Origin: Caulobacter sp031457805
GTDB taxonomy: Bacteria; Pseudomonadota; Alphaproteobacteria; Caulobacterales; Caulobacteraceae
Length of the DNA stretch: 64,000 nt
Reading direction: 5' to 3'
Assembly: GCF_031457805.1 (NCBI RefSeq)
Contig: NZ_JAVDXI010000010.1
Span: 10,339-74,338 of the forward strand
Shown here: positions 24,516-35,186 of the stretch, piece by piece
Position numbering within the stretch: the first letter of the stretch is position 1
How the letters are laid out: each line of letters begins with the position of its first letter
The notes under the pieces: model-generated
Told to the model about the DNA's origin: nothing
Databases searched by the model: none
Seen by the model: only the letters and a program-made list of their open reading frames with translations
Position numbers and translations under genes: made by a program

Positions 24516-25768
24516 GGCGCTGCGCGGCGCCTTGGCGACCGGAAGACGGCCTGACGTGTTCTGCGGCGGACGATAGCCCTGGCCGGAGCCAGACGGCTGC
24601 GTCGATCCTGTTGCTTCTCGCGGTCGCGGCGGCGTCTGCGGGCCAGACCGCCGTCCTCGCCTTTCTCCCGACCCTCGTCGACGGAGGCCAGGCCGACTTG
24701 GCGCTGCGCATCCACGATGTCCATGTCGCTAGTTTGACGGCGGCCCACCCGCTGGCGGCGCTCGTCTTCGCGCCGCTCTGGGGATGGCTCGCCGACCGCA
24801 TCGACTACCGGATCATTCTGCGCACGGCCCTGGTCGTCCTCGCGCTGGCGACCGCGCCGGTCGGGGCGGTCCCGCTCCCCATGCTGTATGGACTTCGCTT
24901 GCTGGCTGGGCTGTCCGCGGCCGCCATCATCCCGCTGGCGCTGCTGTCAACGAACTTCGCACCCGGTGGCCGGGACGAGCAGGCGAGGCGTTTCACCTGG
25001 CTGACGGCCTTCATGTTTCTTGGCGACCTGTTCGGCCCCCTGCTCGCCGAAGCGTCCGCGTCGCTCTTTCCCCGCACGCCGCTGTTGGTGCTCGCGCTCG
25101 TCATCGCCGTGCTGGCGCTGGCGCTGACGACCGGCATTGTGCGCTTGCCGGCCCGCTGTGCCGCCCGTCCCGAGGGACGTCGCCTGCAAGCCCCGCCGCG
25201 CGTCGTCACGCTTGTCCTCCTGCTTGTCACCATCGTCGGCGGCGGCGGACTCGCCGCCATGCATGTCAGCCTGCTCGTGACCCGCTCCGAGGGCGCGCTG
25301 AGCCGCGAGGCGATCGCCGGGATGCTCAGTCTCTGCGGGCTGGCGATGTTGGCGGCTCAGCTTTTCCACACCCGCGTCACCTGGCTGGTGACCGCGCCTC
25401 GACGCCTGGCCTGCCTCACGCTCGCGCTTCTAGCCCTGTCGCTGTTTCTCTTTCGGTTTGGAACGACCGTGGTCGAAATGGCCGGTCTCATCGCCGTCGC
25501 CGGCTGGAGCTCAGCCAGTCTTCGGCTGGTCACGAGCTTCTGGATCAGCGGCCCCATGCGGCCCTCTGGAGTCATGCTTGGGCTGCAGCATACAGCCGCG
25601 AGCCTCGGCCAGGCGCTGGCGCCCATGTCGCTCGCCGTCGTGTCACCCCATCGGCAAGCGGCCGTCGTCGAAGCGATCGGCTGGCTGTCGCTCGGTCTGC
25701 TCGCGCTTCTGCCGGCGATATGGCGCCGGACGTCGACACCGGTCCATCCAGCCGGGGAAAGGGCGTGA
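24506..25768 (+). CDS. Major facilitator superfamily transporter
   Basis: 420 residues with about 12 hydrophobic segments in two halves. The MFS loop 2-3 signature is recognisable (GWLADRIDYRIILRTALVV). The substrate cannot be read from the sequence. It overlaps copB by 10 bp and is followed by a CopG-like gene, so it belongs to the copper-resistance transcript. The first 30 residues are hydrophilic and may be over-extended; a later start is possible. An export role in copper or metallophore handling is only contextual. Confidence 0.75.
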   Translation: MVVRRCAAPWRPEDGLTCSAADDSPGRSQTAASILLLLAVAAASAGQTAVLAFLPTLVDGGQADLALRIHDVHVASLTAAHPLAALVFAPLWGWLADRIDYRIILRTALVVLALATAPVGAVPLPMLYGLRLLAGLSAAAIIPLALLSTNFAPGGRDEQARRFTWLTAFMFLGDLFGPLLAEASASLFPRTPLLVLALVIAVLALALTTGIVRLPARCAARPEGRRLQAPPRVVTLVLLLVTIVGGGGLAAMHVSLLVTRSEGALSREAIAGMLSLCGLAMLAAQLFHTRVTWLVTAPRRLACLTLALLALSLFLFRFGTTVVEMAGLIAVAGWSSASLRLVTSFWISGPMRPSGVMLGLQHTAASLGQALAPMSLAVVSPHRQAAVVEAIGWLSLGLLALLPAIWRRTSTPVHPAGERA

Positions 25769-25832
25769 CAGCGCCGCCACGTCCGAGAGCCGCGTCCGCC
25801 ACGCGCCCAGCTTCACGCCAAGGAGTCCGCCC

Positions 25833-26270
25833 ATGAAAATCCGCCTCGCCGCCGTTCTGCTGTTGCTCGCCTTGCCCAGCGCCGCGCTGGCGGCTGGCGA
25901 CATCCTGCTCTATCGCGACCCTGGATGTGGTTGCTGCGAGGCCTGGGCCCAGGCCGTCCGTGCGAAACTGGACAGAAAGGTCATCGTCAGGGATCAGGTC
26001 GCCCGCGTGCGCCTGCAGCGCCAATCCGGCCTGCCGCCGGCGCTTTCCTCCTGCCACACCGCGATCATCGACGGTTTCGTTATCGAAGGTCATGTGCCGG
26101 TCGCCGAGGTGAAGCGTCTCCTGGCCGCCCGGCCGGCTGGCGTGAAGGGGCTCGCCGTCGGCGGCATGCCGATCGGCTCGGAGGGCATGGCGGCGCCGAG
26201 CGGGGCGCGGCAACACTACGATGTCGTGGCCTTCGGGCCGGCCGGCGCGCGGGTTTTCGCCCGCTACTGA
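25833..26270 (+). CDS. CopG-like DUF411 periplasmic copper-binding protein
   Basis: 145 residues with a signal peptide (MKIRLAAVLLLLALPSAALA). The thioredoxin-like domain carries DPGCGCCEAW near the N terminus and a later Cys in SSCHTAIIDGFVIEGHVP. DUF411 includes CopG, whose Cys residues hold a small copper cluster. Further markers are GLAVGGMPIGSEGM and a C-terminal Tyr. AAGGAG precedes the ATG. It closes the copA-copB-MFS group and is convergent with the regulator genes at 26305. Confidence 0.87.
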   Translation: MKIRLAAVLLLLALPSAALAAGDILLYRDPGCGCCEAWAQAVRAKLDRKVIVRDQVARVRLQRQSGLPPALSSCHTAIIDGFVIEGHVPVAEVKRLLAARPAGVKGLAVGGMPIGSEGMAAPSGARQHYDVVAFGPAGARVFARY

Positions 26271-26304
26271 CCTCCAACGGTCAGGGCCATGGGCTGGCGT
26301 CGGG

Positions 26305-26712
26305 TCAATGCGCGTCGCGCGACATCCCCGACTGCCGACGCAAGGCTTCGAGCACCGCCCGGCCGATCACCGGCTTGGGGATCACCTGATCGAAGCCGGC
26401 CGCGCGCGCGCGTTGCTCGAGATCCTCGTCGTAGAAGCCGGAGATCAGGATGGCGCCGCCGCGCCAGCCCTGGCGCCGGAGATGATCCAGGAGCGTCAGG
26501 CCGTCGAAGTCGGGCATCCGGTAGTCGAGGATCACGCAATCGGCTTCCCTGGCGCGTGGGTCGGCCAAGAGGGCGCTGCCGGTGGTGTAGCCGCTCACCG
26601 CGTAGCCGCGGGCTCGAAGCAAGAGCAGCAGGCCGCGTCGCACGCCCGGATCATCGTCGGAGACCAGAACCGTATAGCGGCGATCGCGCGGCGAGGGACT
26701 GACCGATAACAT
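26305..26712 (-). CDS. Single-domain response regulator receiver
   Basis: 135 residues forming only a CheY-like receiver: acidic pocket SDDDPGV, phospho-acceptor Asp near 61 in CVILDYRMP, and Lys in PKPV. No output domain. Just downstream of fixJ on the same strand (79-bp gap), it could act as a phosphate sink or intermediate for the FixL-like kinase. Its signal and targets are unknown. Confidence 0.8.
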   Translation of the reverse strand: MLSVSPSPRDRRYTVLVSDDDPGVRRGLLLLLRARGYAVSGYTTGSALLADPRAREADCVILDYRMPDFDGLTLLDHLRRQGWRGGAILISGFYDEDLEQRARAAGFDQVIPKPVIGRAVLEALRRQSGMSRDAH

Positions 26713-26791
26713 CGCGCGATCAAAACACCCGGTTGAAGCCCGCCAAACCTCGCACGTCGGCCGTCTCCAGGTCGCTACGTAAACCTCGCAG

Positions 26792-27415
26792 TCACTTGGG
26801 TTTGCGGCCCATCCCGGCGGCGAAGGCGATCCTAAGCGCCTCGGACAGGTTGCGCACGTCCAGCTTGACCATCAGGCTAGCGCGGTGCACCTCCACGGTG
26901 CGCGACGAGCATCCAAGGTCATAGGCGATGGTCTTGTTGGGATAGCCCTGGGCCAAACCCTCCAGCACTTCGCGTTCCCGAGGCGTGAGGGCGGCGATGC
27001 GCACATGCGCGTCGGCGGCCTCGATCGCGCGGATGTCGGCGTCGGCGATGCGCGCGAACGCCCGCTCGACCGCGCGCAACAGCGCGGCCTTTTCGAAGGG
27101 CTTTTCCAGGAAGTCGACGGCGCCGGCCTTCATGGCCTGCACGGCGACCGACACGTCGCCATGACCCGTCAGCACGATCACCGGCATGTGGATGCCGCGC
27201 TCGGCCATGGCTGTCTGCACCTCAAGGCCGTCCATCGCCGGCATGCGCACGTCGAGAATGACGCACCCCTGGGTCGTGGGCCGGGCCCGGGCCAGAAATT
27301 CGACACCCGAGGCGTAGGTCTCAACGCCAAGGCCGACCGCCTTCAACGCAAACCCGGCCGCGCGCCGGATGGCCTCTTCGTCGTCAACGAGGTGAATGAC
27401 CCGCTTATCCGTCAT
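26792..27415 (-). CDS. fixJ: FixJ-family response regulator
   Basis: 207 residues: receiver (MTDKRVIHLVDDEEAIRR; Asp near 53 in CVILDVRMP; Lys in EKPFEKA) and a LuxR-type HTH (LTPREREVLEGLAQG...TIAYDLGCSSRTVEVHRA) at about 140-205. FixJ proteins activate microaerobic and nitrogen-oxide-respiration genes when phosphorylated by FixL. It overlaps the sensor kinase gene by 11 bp. A paralogue with a similar HTH lies at 33523-34149. The direct target may be the YHS ATPase or the nuclease/phosphorylase operon, as inferred from proximity. Confidence 0.88.
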   Translation of the reverse strand: MTDKRVIHLVDDEEAIRRAAGFALKAVGLGVETYASGVEFLARARPTTQGCVILDVRMPAMDGLEVQTAMAERGIHMPVIVLTGHGDVSVAVQAMKAGAVDFLEKPFEKAALLRAVERAFARIADADIRAIEAADAHVRIAALTPREREVLEGLAQGYPNKTIAYDLGCSSRTVEVHRASLMVKLDVRNLSEALRIAFAAGMGRKPK

Positions 27416-28940
27416 AGTCCTCCTCCCCCGCCGCGTGGATCAAGGTGAAATGAAACCGGGCCCCGCCCAGCGCGGGCCGCTCCAACCAGATTCGCCCGCC
27501 GTGCGCTTCGATGATGGTCCGGCAGATCGAGAGCCCCAGACCCATGCCGTCGGCCTTGGTCGAGACGAACGCCGTGAAGAGCTGCTCGCCGATGTCCTCG
27601 GCGATGCCCGGCCCGCTATCCTCGACGGTGACCTCGATTAGGCCGTCGTCACGCAGGCTCGTCGCGATCCTGAGGTCGCGGATCGGCGAGTCCGCCATCG
27701 CCTCGATGGCGTTGCGCATCAGGTTGACCAGGACCTGTTGGATCTGCACCCGATCGACGAGGACGGGCGTGGCCGCCGGATCGAAGTCGAAGAAGCTGCG
27801 CACCCCCCGCTCGCGCGCGCCGACGAGCGCCAGCTGGCTAGCGTCGCCGACCACATGCGCCAGGTCGTGCAGGCTTTTCTCGACCTCGCCGCGCGCCACG
27901 AAGTCGCGCAGCCGGCGCACGATATGGCCGGCGCGCAGGGTCTCCTGCGCGGCCTCGTCCATCACCGAGCGCAAAGTGGCGAAGGGCTCGCCGGGTTCGG
28001 CCTCCAGCATGTCGCGGATGGTCTCCAGATAGAGCGAGACCGCCGCGAGGGGCTGGTTGAGTTCATGCGCCAGGGTCGAGGCCATGGTGCCCATGGCGCT
28101 CAGGCGGGAGACATGGACCAGTTCGGCCTGAAGCTCCTTCAGCTTCAGTTCGTCCCGCTCCTTGGCGGTGAGATCGCGGATGAAGCCGGTGAACAGCCGC
28201 TGGCCGTCCTCGCCGGCCTCGCCGACCGAGAGCTCCATCGGGAAAGTCGACCCGTCGCGGCGTAGGCCTACCACGACGCGGCCGACGCCAATGATCCGGC
28301 GCTCGCGGGTCTGCAGGTAGTGGGCGATGTATTCATCGTGCCGGCCACGGTCCGGCTCCGGCATCAGGCACGCGACATTGCTCCCGATCAGCTCGGCCTC
28401 GCGATAGCCGAACAGGCGCTCGGCCGCCGCGCTGAACGAGGTGATGGCGCCGGCCTCGTCGATGATGATCATCGCGTCCGGCACCGTCGCCAGGATCGAT
28501 TGCAAATGCTGCTCGCGCGTTTCGATGGAGGCGCGCACCGCGGCCTCGTCGGTGATGTCGCGGGCGATGCAGGCGAAGCCGCGATGCGCGCCCGCGTCGA
28601 ACAGCGGCGTGACGGTCAGGCGGGCGAGGTATTCAGCGCCGTTTTCGCAGACCCGCCAGGCCTCGCGCTCCAGCACGCCGTCGCGCAAGGCCGCGGCGAG
28701 ATCCGCCCGGGGACGCCCGGCGTGGATCTCATCGGGCGGATAGAAGACATCGTGCTGCTGGCCGACGACGTGATCGGCTGACCAGCATTCGATCCGTTCG
28801 CCGCCGATATTGTAGCTCAGGACCCGTCCCGAGGCGGCAAGCAGCGTCAGGACATAGCCGCCGGCCTGGCGCAGAAACAGCCGCGCAAGCTGCTCGACGG
28901 CGGCCACGCCCGCCTCGGGGCCTTGATCCTGGTCGCGCAT
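27405..28940 (-). CDS. fixL: FixL-like heme-PAS sensor histidine kinase
   Basis: 511 residues with no membrane helices. There are two PAS domains, about 20-140 and 145-260. The second has the FixL pattern CLMPEPDRGRHDEYIAHY and RRIIGVGRVVVGLRRDG. The His in RHDEYI (about 203) corresponds to the heme ligand of FixL. The kinase H-box ELNQPL with HE is near 291, and an HATPase domain with GPGI and GMGLGLSICR follows. It should autophosphorylate when oxygen leaves the heme, then pass phosphate to FixJ. Heme binding is inferred from motif conservation. Confidence 0.88.
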   Translation of the reverse strand: MRDQDQGPEAGVAAVEQLARLFLRQAGGYVLTLLAASGRVLSYNIGGERIECWSADHVVGQQHDVFYPPDEIHAGRPRADLAAALRDGVLEREAWRVCENGAEYLARLTVTPLFDAGAHRGFACIARDITDEAAVRASIETREQHLQSILATVPDAMIIIDEAGAITSFSAAAERLFGYREAELIGSNVACLMPEPDRGRHDEYIAHYLQTRERRIIGVGRVVVGLRRDGSTFPMELSVGEAGEDGQRLFTGFIRDLTAKERDELKLKELQAELVHVSRLSAMGTMASTLAHELNQPLAAVSLYLETIRDMLEAEPGEPFATLRSVMDEAAQETLRAGHIVRRLRDFVARGEVEKSLHDLAHVVGDASQLALVGARERGVRSFFDFDPAATPVLVDRVQIQQVLVNLMRNAIEAMADSPIRDLRIATSLRDDGLIEVTVEDSGPGIAEDIGEQLFTAFVSTKADGMGLGLSICRTIIEAHGGRIWLERPALGGARFHFTLIHAAGEEDYDG

Positions 28941-29327
28941 GCCGCCGGCTCAGGCCAGATCCGCGGCGCGCAGGCGCGGCGATGCGGCGCGAGCGCGAGC
29001 TTGGCGACACCCCGCGGGGCCGGACCGGCAGGCCGCCCGACAACGCCGCGCGCCAGCCTTCAGCCCCCACGCGCGCGGGTCCGATAGTGCATCCATGGGT
29101 CACGGTCTCGCTTGTATCCGCGGGGTCCTATCGCGTTTACGCGCGGGCCGGCCGGTCCCCTCAGAATTTCAGCGCAAAGTGCGGCCGCGCCGTTGCTTGG
29201 CGCCCGCGCGGCTTGTCGAACGCCTCGCGGCCTGTTGCCCTCTCCAGCCGCGGGTCTGAGGAGAGTACGTATTGACCCCGGCACGATCTCAGACCCTACA
29301 AGGGCTGCTGGCGAAAGGAACGCGCGG
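28941..29327. other. Intergenic region between fixL and the YHS ATPase
   Basis: 387 bp between divergent genes, very GC-rich in its first two thirds. I see no convincing gene, RNA or CueR-type operator. A TTGACC at 29272-29277 could be a -35 element for the ATPase, with only a weak -10. No TTGAT-N4-ATCAA (FixK/FNR) box is seen. GAAAGGA before 29328 is the ribosome site of the ATPase. Confidence 0.5.
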
Positions 29328-31664
<2,337 letters not shown>

Positions 31665-31724
31665 GCATGCGCGCTCGTCCCGAAGCCGCCGCCCAAACCG
31701 CTCGCCGCCCCTAGGAGCCCGCCA

Positions 31725-33491
31725 ATGCATTACAGCCGCGGAAATTATGAAGCGTTCGTCCGTCCCCGCAAGCCGGAGCGGGCCGACAGGGCGACGGCCT
31801 GGTTCGTCGGCGCGGGCCTCGCCGGCCTGGCGGGCGCGGCCTTCCTCATCAGGGACGGCGGCGTCGCGGGCGAGCGCATCACGCTTCTCGAGGAGTTGGA
31901 GCTTCCCGGCGGCGCCCTTGATGGCCTGGACGTGGCGGAAAAGGGGTTCGTCATCCGCGGCGGGCGCGAGATGGAGGCGCATTTCGAGTGCCTCTGGGAT
32001 CTCTACCGCTCGATCCCCTCGCTCGAGATCGAAGACGCCAGCGTCCTCGACGAATTCTACCGGCTCAACAAGGACGATCCGAACGTCTCGCTGCAGCGGG
32101 TCACGCAGAGCCGCGGGCAGGATGTGCCCGACAAGGCGCTGCTGACGCTGAACGACAAGGCCCAACGAGAGCTCCTCTCCGTCTTCCTGGCGACCCGCGA
32201 AGAGATGGAGAACAAGCGGATCAACGAGGTGTTCGGCCCCGATTTCCTGAAGAGCAATTTCTGGCTGTTCTGGCGTACGATGTTCGCGTTCGAGGAGTGG
32301 CATTCGGCCCTGGAGATGAAACTCTATCTCCACCGCTTCATCCACCACATCGGCCAGCTCGCCGACTTCTCGTCGCTCAAGTTCAACCGGTACAATCAAT
32401 ACGAGTCGATGGTCCTGCCGCTGGTCAAGTGGCTGCAGGATCAGGGCGTCCGGTTCCGCTACGGCGTTCAGGTCACCGACATCGATTTCGCGATCGACGC
32501 CGAACGCAAGCAGGCGACGCGGATCGGCTGGATCGAGAAGGGCGCCGAGGGCGGCGTCGATCTTGGCCCCGACGATCTGGTGTTCATCACCATCGGGTCG
32601 CTGACCGAAAATTCCGACAGCGGCGACCATCAGACCCCGGCCAAGCTGAATCAAGGCCCGGCGCCCGCCTGGGACCTGTGGCGGCGCATCGCGGCCAAGG
32701 ACCCGGCCTTCGGACGTCCCGACGTGTTCGGGGCCCATATTGCGCAGACCAAATGGGCGTCGGCGACCATCACCACGCTCGACGCGCGTATTCCGCAGTA
32801 CATCCGCAAGATCGCCAAGCGCGATCCGTTCAGCGGCAAGGTGGTCACCGCCGGCATCGTCACGGCCAAGGATTCGAGCTGGCTGCTGAGTTGGACGGTC
32901 AGCCGCCAGCCCCATTTCAAGAAGCAGCCGAAGGACCAGCTCGTGGCCTGGTTCTACGCCCTGTTCGTCGATCGGCCCGGCGACTATGTGAAAAAGCCGA
33001 TGCAGGCCTGCACTGGCGAGGAGATCACCCAGGAATGGCTCTATCACCTCGGCGTCCCGGTCGAGGATATCGCCGATCTCGCGGCGAGCGGCGCCAGGAC
33101 CGTGCCGGTGATGATGCCCTATATCACCGCCTTCTTCATGCCCCGCCAGGCCGGAGACCGGCCGGACGTGGTCCCGGCGGGGGCCGTTAATTTCGCCTTC
33201 ATCGGCCAGTTCGCCGAGTCCAAGCAGCGCGACTGCATCTTCACCACGGAGTATTCGGTCCGCACGCCGATGGAGGCGGTCTACACGCTGCTCGATGTCG
33301 AGCGCGGCGTGCCCGAAGTGTTCAACTCGACCTATGACATTCGCACTCTGCTGGCCGCCGTCGCGCCGCTGCGGGATGGCGAGGGCATCGAGATCCCCGG
33401 CCCCGCCATCCTGCGCAAGCTGCTGCTGAAGACGCTGGAAGGCACCGAGATCGCCAAGCTGGTCGAGCGGTTTCATCTGATCGCGGACTAG
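31725..33491 (+). CDS. ohyA: Oleate hydratase (FAD-dependent)
   Basis: 588 residues, the family length. The FAD-binding glycine run is VGAGLAGLAGAAFLIRD. Family markers include GGREMEAHFECLWDL, the NKRINEVF region, and SLTENSDSGDH. Oleate hydratases add water to cis-9 double bonds of free unsaturated fatty acids, giving hydroxy fatty acids, and are cytosolic. It starts 60 bp after the ATPase on the same strand. Its presence among copper genes is unusual. It may deal with membrane-derived fatty acids released under stress, but nothing in the sequence proves this. Confidence 0.92.
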   Translation: MHYSRGNYEAFVRPRKPERADRATAWFVGAGLAGLAGAAFLIRDGGVAGERITLLEELELPGGALDGLDVAEKGFVIRGGREMEAHFECLWDLYRSIPSLEIEDASVLDEFYRLNKDDPNVSLQRVTQSRGQDVPDKALLTLNDKAQRELLSVFLATREEMENKRINEVFGPDFLKSNFWLFWRTMFAFEEWHSALEMKLYLHRFIHHIGQLADFSSLKFNRYNQYESMVLPLVKWLQDQGVRFRYGVQVTDIDFAIDAERKQATRIGWIEKGAEGGVDLGPDDLVFITIGSLTENSDSGDHQTPAKLNQGPAPAWDLWRRIAAKDPAFGRPDVFGAHIAQTKWASATITTLDARIPQYIRKIAKRDPFSGKVVTAGIVTAKDSSWLLSWTVSRQPHFKKQPKDQLVAWFYALFVDRPGDYVKKPMQACTGEEITQEWLYHLGVPVEDIADLAASGARTVPVMMPYITAFFMPRQAGDRPDVVPAGAVNFAFIGQFAESKQRDCIFTTEYSVRTPMEAVYTLLDVERGVPEVFNSTYDIRTLLAAVAPLRDGEGIEIPGPAILRKLLLKTLEGTEIAKLVERFHLIAD

Positions 33492-33522
33492 CGATCGCCG
33501 GGGCGGCCGCCGCGGCGAGCGT

Positions 33523-34149
33523 CTAGGCTCGCGGCGGCCGTCCCATCCCCGCCGCGAAGGCGATCCGCAGGGTCTGGGCCAAGGTCTGGACGCCGAGCTT
33601 GCGTACCAGGCTCGCGCGACAGACCTCGACCGTGCGCGAGGAGATCCCGAGATCATAGGCGATGGCCTTGTTCGCGCGCCCCTGGGCGAGACCTTCGAGG
33701 ACATCCCGCTCGCGCGGCGACAGGGCCTCGACGCGGCCCTGCGCCTCGGCTTCCTCGGCCGCCCGGCCATCGGCCCGGTCGATGCGCGCGAAGCCGCGAT
33801 GGAGCGCTTCGAGCAGCATGGCCTTTTCAACAGGCTTGGCCAGGAAGTCGACGGCCCCGGCCCGCATCGCCCGGACCGCCAGGGCGACATCGCCATTGCC
33901 GGTCAGCACGACGACCGGCATGTCGACGCCGATATCGGCCAGGGCGACCTGAACCTCAAGCCCGCCCAGGCCCGGCATCTGCATGTCCAGGATGACGCAG
34001 CCGATCTTGGCCTGCGTCGCGACGGCCACAAACGCCGTCCCCGACGGATAGGTCTCGACGCTGAAGCCCGTGGCGCGGAGCATGAAGCCGACCGACCGCT
34101 GGATCGTCTCCTCGTCGTCGACGATATGAACGACACGCTTGTCCCCCAT
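33523..34149 (-). CDS. Second FixJ-family response regulator
   Basis: 208 residues: receiver (MGDKRVVHIVDDEETIQRS; Asp in CVILDMQMP; AKPVEKA) and a LuxR HTH (LSPRERDVLEGLAQGRANKAIAYDLGISSRTVEV). It is a paralogue of the FixJ at 26792-27415, with the same start pattern and similar length. No kinase gene adjoins it, so the FixL-like kinase 5 kb away is the likely partner. It is convergent with oleate hydratase and lies downstream of the nuclease/phosphorylase/PRPP operon. Confidence 0.86.
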   Translation of the reverse strand: MGDKRVVHIVDDEETIQRSVGFMLRATGFSVETYPSGTAFVAVATQAKIGCVILDMQMPGLGGLEVQVALADIGVDMPVVVLTGNGDVALAVRAMRAGAVDFLAKPVEKAMLLEALHRGFARIDRADGRAAEEAEAQGRVEALSPRERDVLEGLAQGRANKAIAYDLGISSRTVEVCRASLVRKLGVQTLAQTLRIAFAAGMGRPPRA

Positions 34150-34301
34150 GGGCCTCCTCAGGCGAACTGAGCGGGCGCCAGGCTGCAGCGGCGAATGCGG
34201 CGCCGCTTCGCGGACGCCTTGTGCGGGTTGGACCGGGGTCCAGGGTCAAGAGGCTTCGCCGTTCGCCTCCCGGCGGCTGGCCGAGGATTGGCGAACGCCG
34301 T

Positions 34302-35186
34302 TCACAGCAGGGCGCGCACGGCCTGGGCGATCGCCGGCGTCATGTCGATGGCGTTCGACGCATGGGCGACCGTGTTGGTGCTGACGATGCGCGCGACGTG
34401 TTCGCCCAGGACCTGGGCGGCGTCGCCGGCGAACAGCGCATGCACCACGACGCAGTCCGGCGGCGCAAAACCCAGGGCCTTGAGCTGGCGGGCCGCGACG
34501 GCGAGCGTGCGGCCCGACGAGGCGATGTCGTCGACGAGCACGGCTTGGCGGCCCAGGAAGGCGCCGGCGTTGGGGATCGAGATGTCGACCTCACGATCCC
34601 CGGACCGCTGCTTTTGGCAGACCAGGAACGGCGCGTCGGCGCCGGCCGCCACCTGCGCCACCCACTGCTCGCTCTCCAGATCGGGCCCGACGATCACCGG
34701 TCGGGCGACGTTCCGCCTGATCCACGACGCCATGAGCGGCGCGGCGTGAACGAGCTGGCTGGGGATTCGGTAGATCTCCGCCAGGGCGTGATGGCGGTGC
34801 AGGTGGGGATCGACGGTCACCAGCCAGTCGAGGTGGCGCGAGAGCACCGCCGCGAAAATACGCGACGTGACCGCCTCGCCCGGATGGAAACGGGTGTCCT
34901 GGCGCATGTAGGCCAGATAGGGCGCGATCAGGCCCACCCCGCGCGCGCCAAGCTCGCGCAGCGTGTCCGCCGCGAAGAGCAGCGGCGGCAATTTCGCGTC
35001 CGGACGCTCGAGGCCGCAGACCAGGATGACATCGCGCTCGGTGACGTCGCTGTCGATCCGAAGGTAGGTCTCGCCATCTGGAAACTGGCGCTGCAGCAGG
35101 ACCCCTGCCTCCGCGCCGAGCGCTGGGCCAAGGGCTTGGGCCAGGCGCTCGCCGCCGTCCAAGGCGAAGACGATCGGCGGCGTCAT
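34302..35186 (-). CDS. Ribose-phosphate pyrophosphokinase-like protein
   Basis: 294 residues from MTPPIVFAL, slightly short for PrsA (about 310-320). It has the phosphoribosyltransferase PRPP loop VDDIASSGRTL, the family segment RQFPDGETYLRI and DPHLHRHHA in the active-site region. The enzyme makes PRPP from ribose-5-phosphate and ATP. Its ATG overlaps the stop of the phosphorylase gene. It is probably a second, specialised copy beside a housekeeping prs elsewhere. It could act on sugar phosphates produced by the upstream phosphorylase. Confidence 0.85.
   Translation of the reverse strand: MTPPIVFALDGGERLAQALGPALGAEAGVLLQRQFPDGETYLRIDSDVTERDVILVCGLERPDAKLPPLLFAADTLRELGARGVGLIAPYLAYMRQDTRFHPGEAVTSRIFAAVLSRHLDWLVTVDPHLHRHHALAEIYRIPSQLVHAAPLMASWIRRNVARPVIVGPDLESEQWVAQVAAGADAPFLVCQKQRSGDREVDISIPNAGAFLGRQAVLVDDIASSGRTLAVAARQLKALGFAPPDCVVVHALFAGDAAQVLGEHVARIVSTNTVAHASNAIDMTPAIAQAVRALL

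Noticed and set aside
28941..29327. FixK/FNR box or small RNA between fixL and the ATPase
   Set aside because: No TTGAT-N4-ATCAA-like sequence and no hairpin followed by a T run were found.
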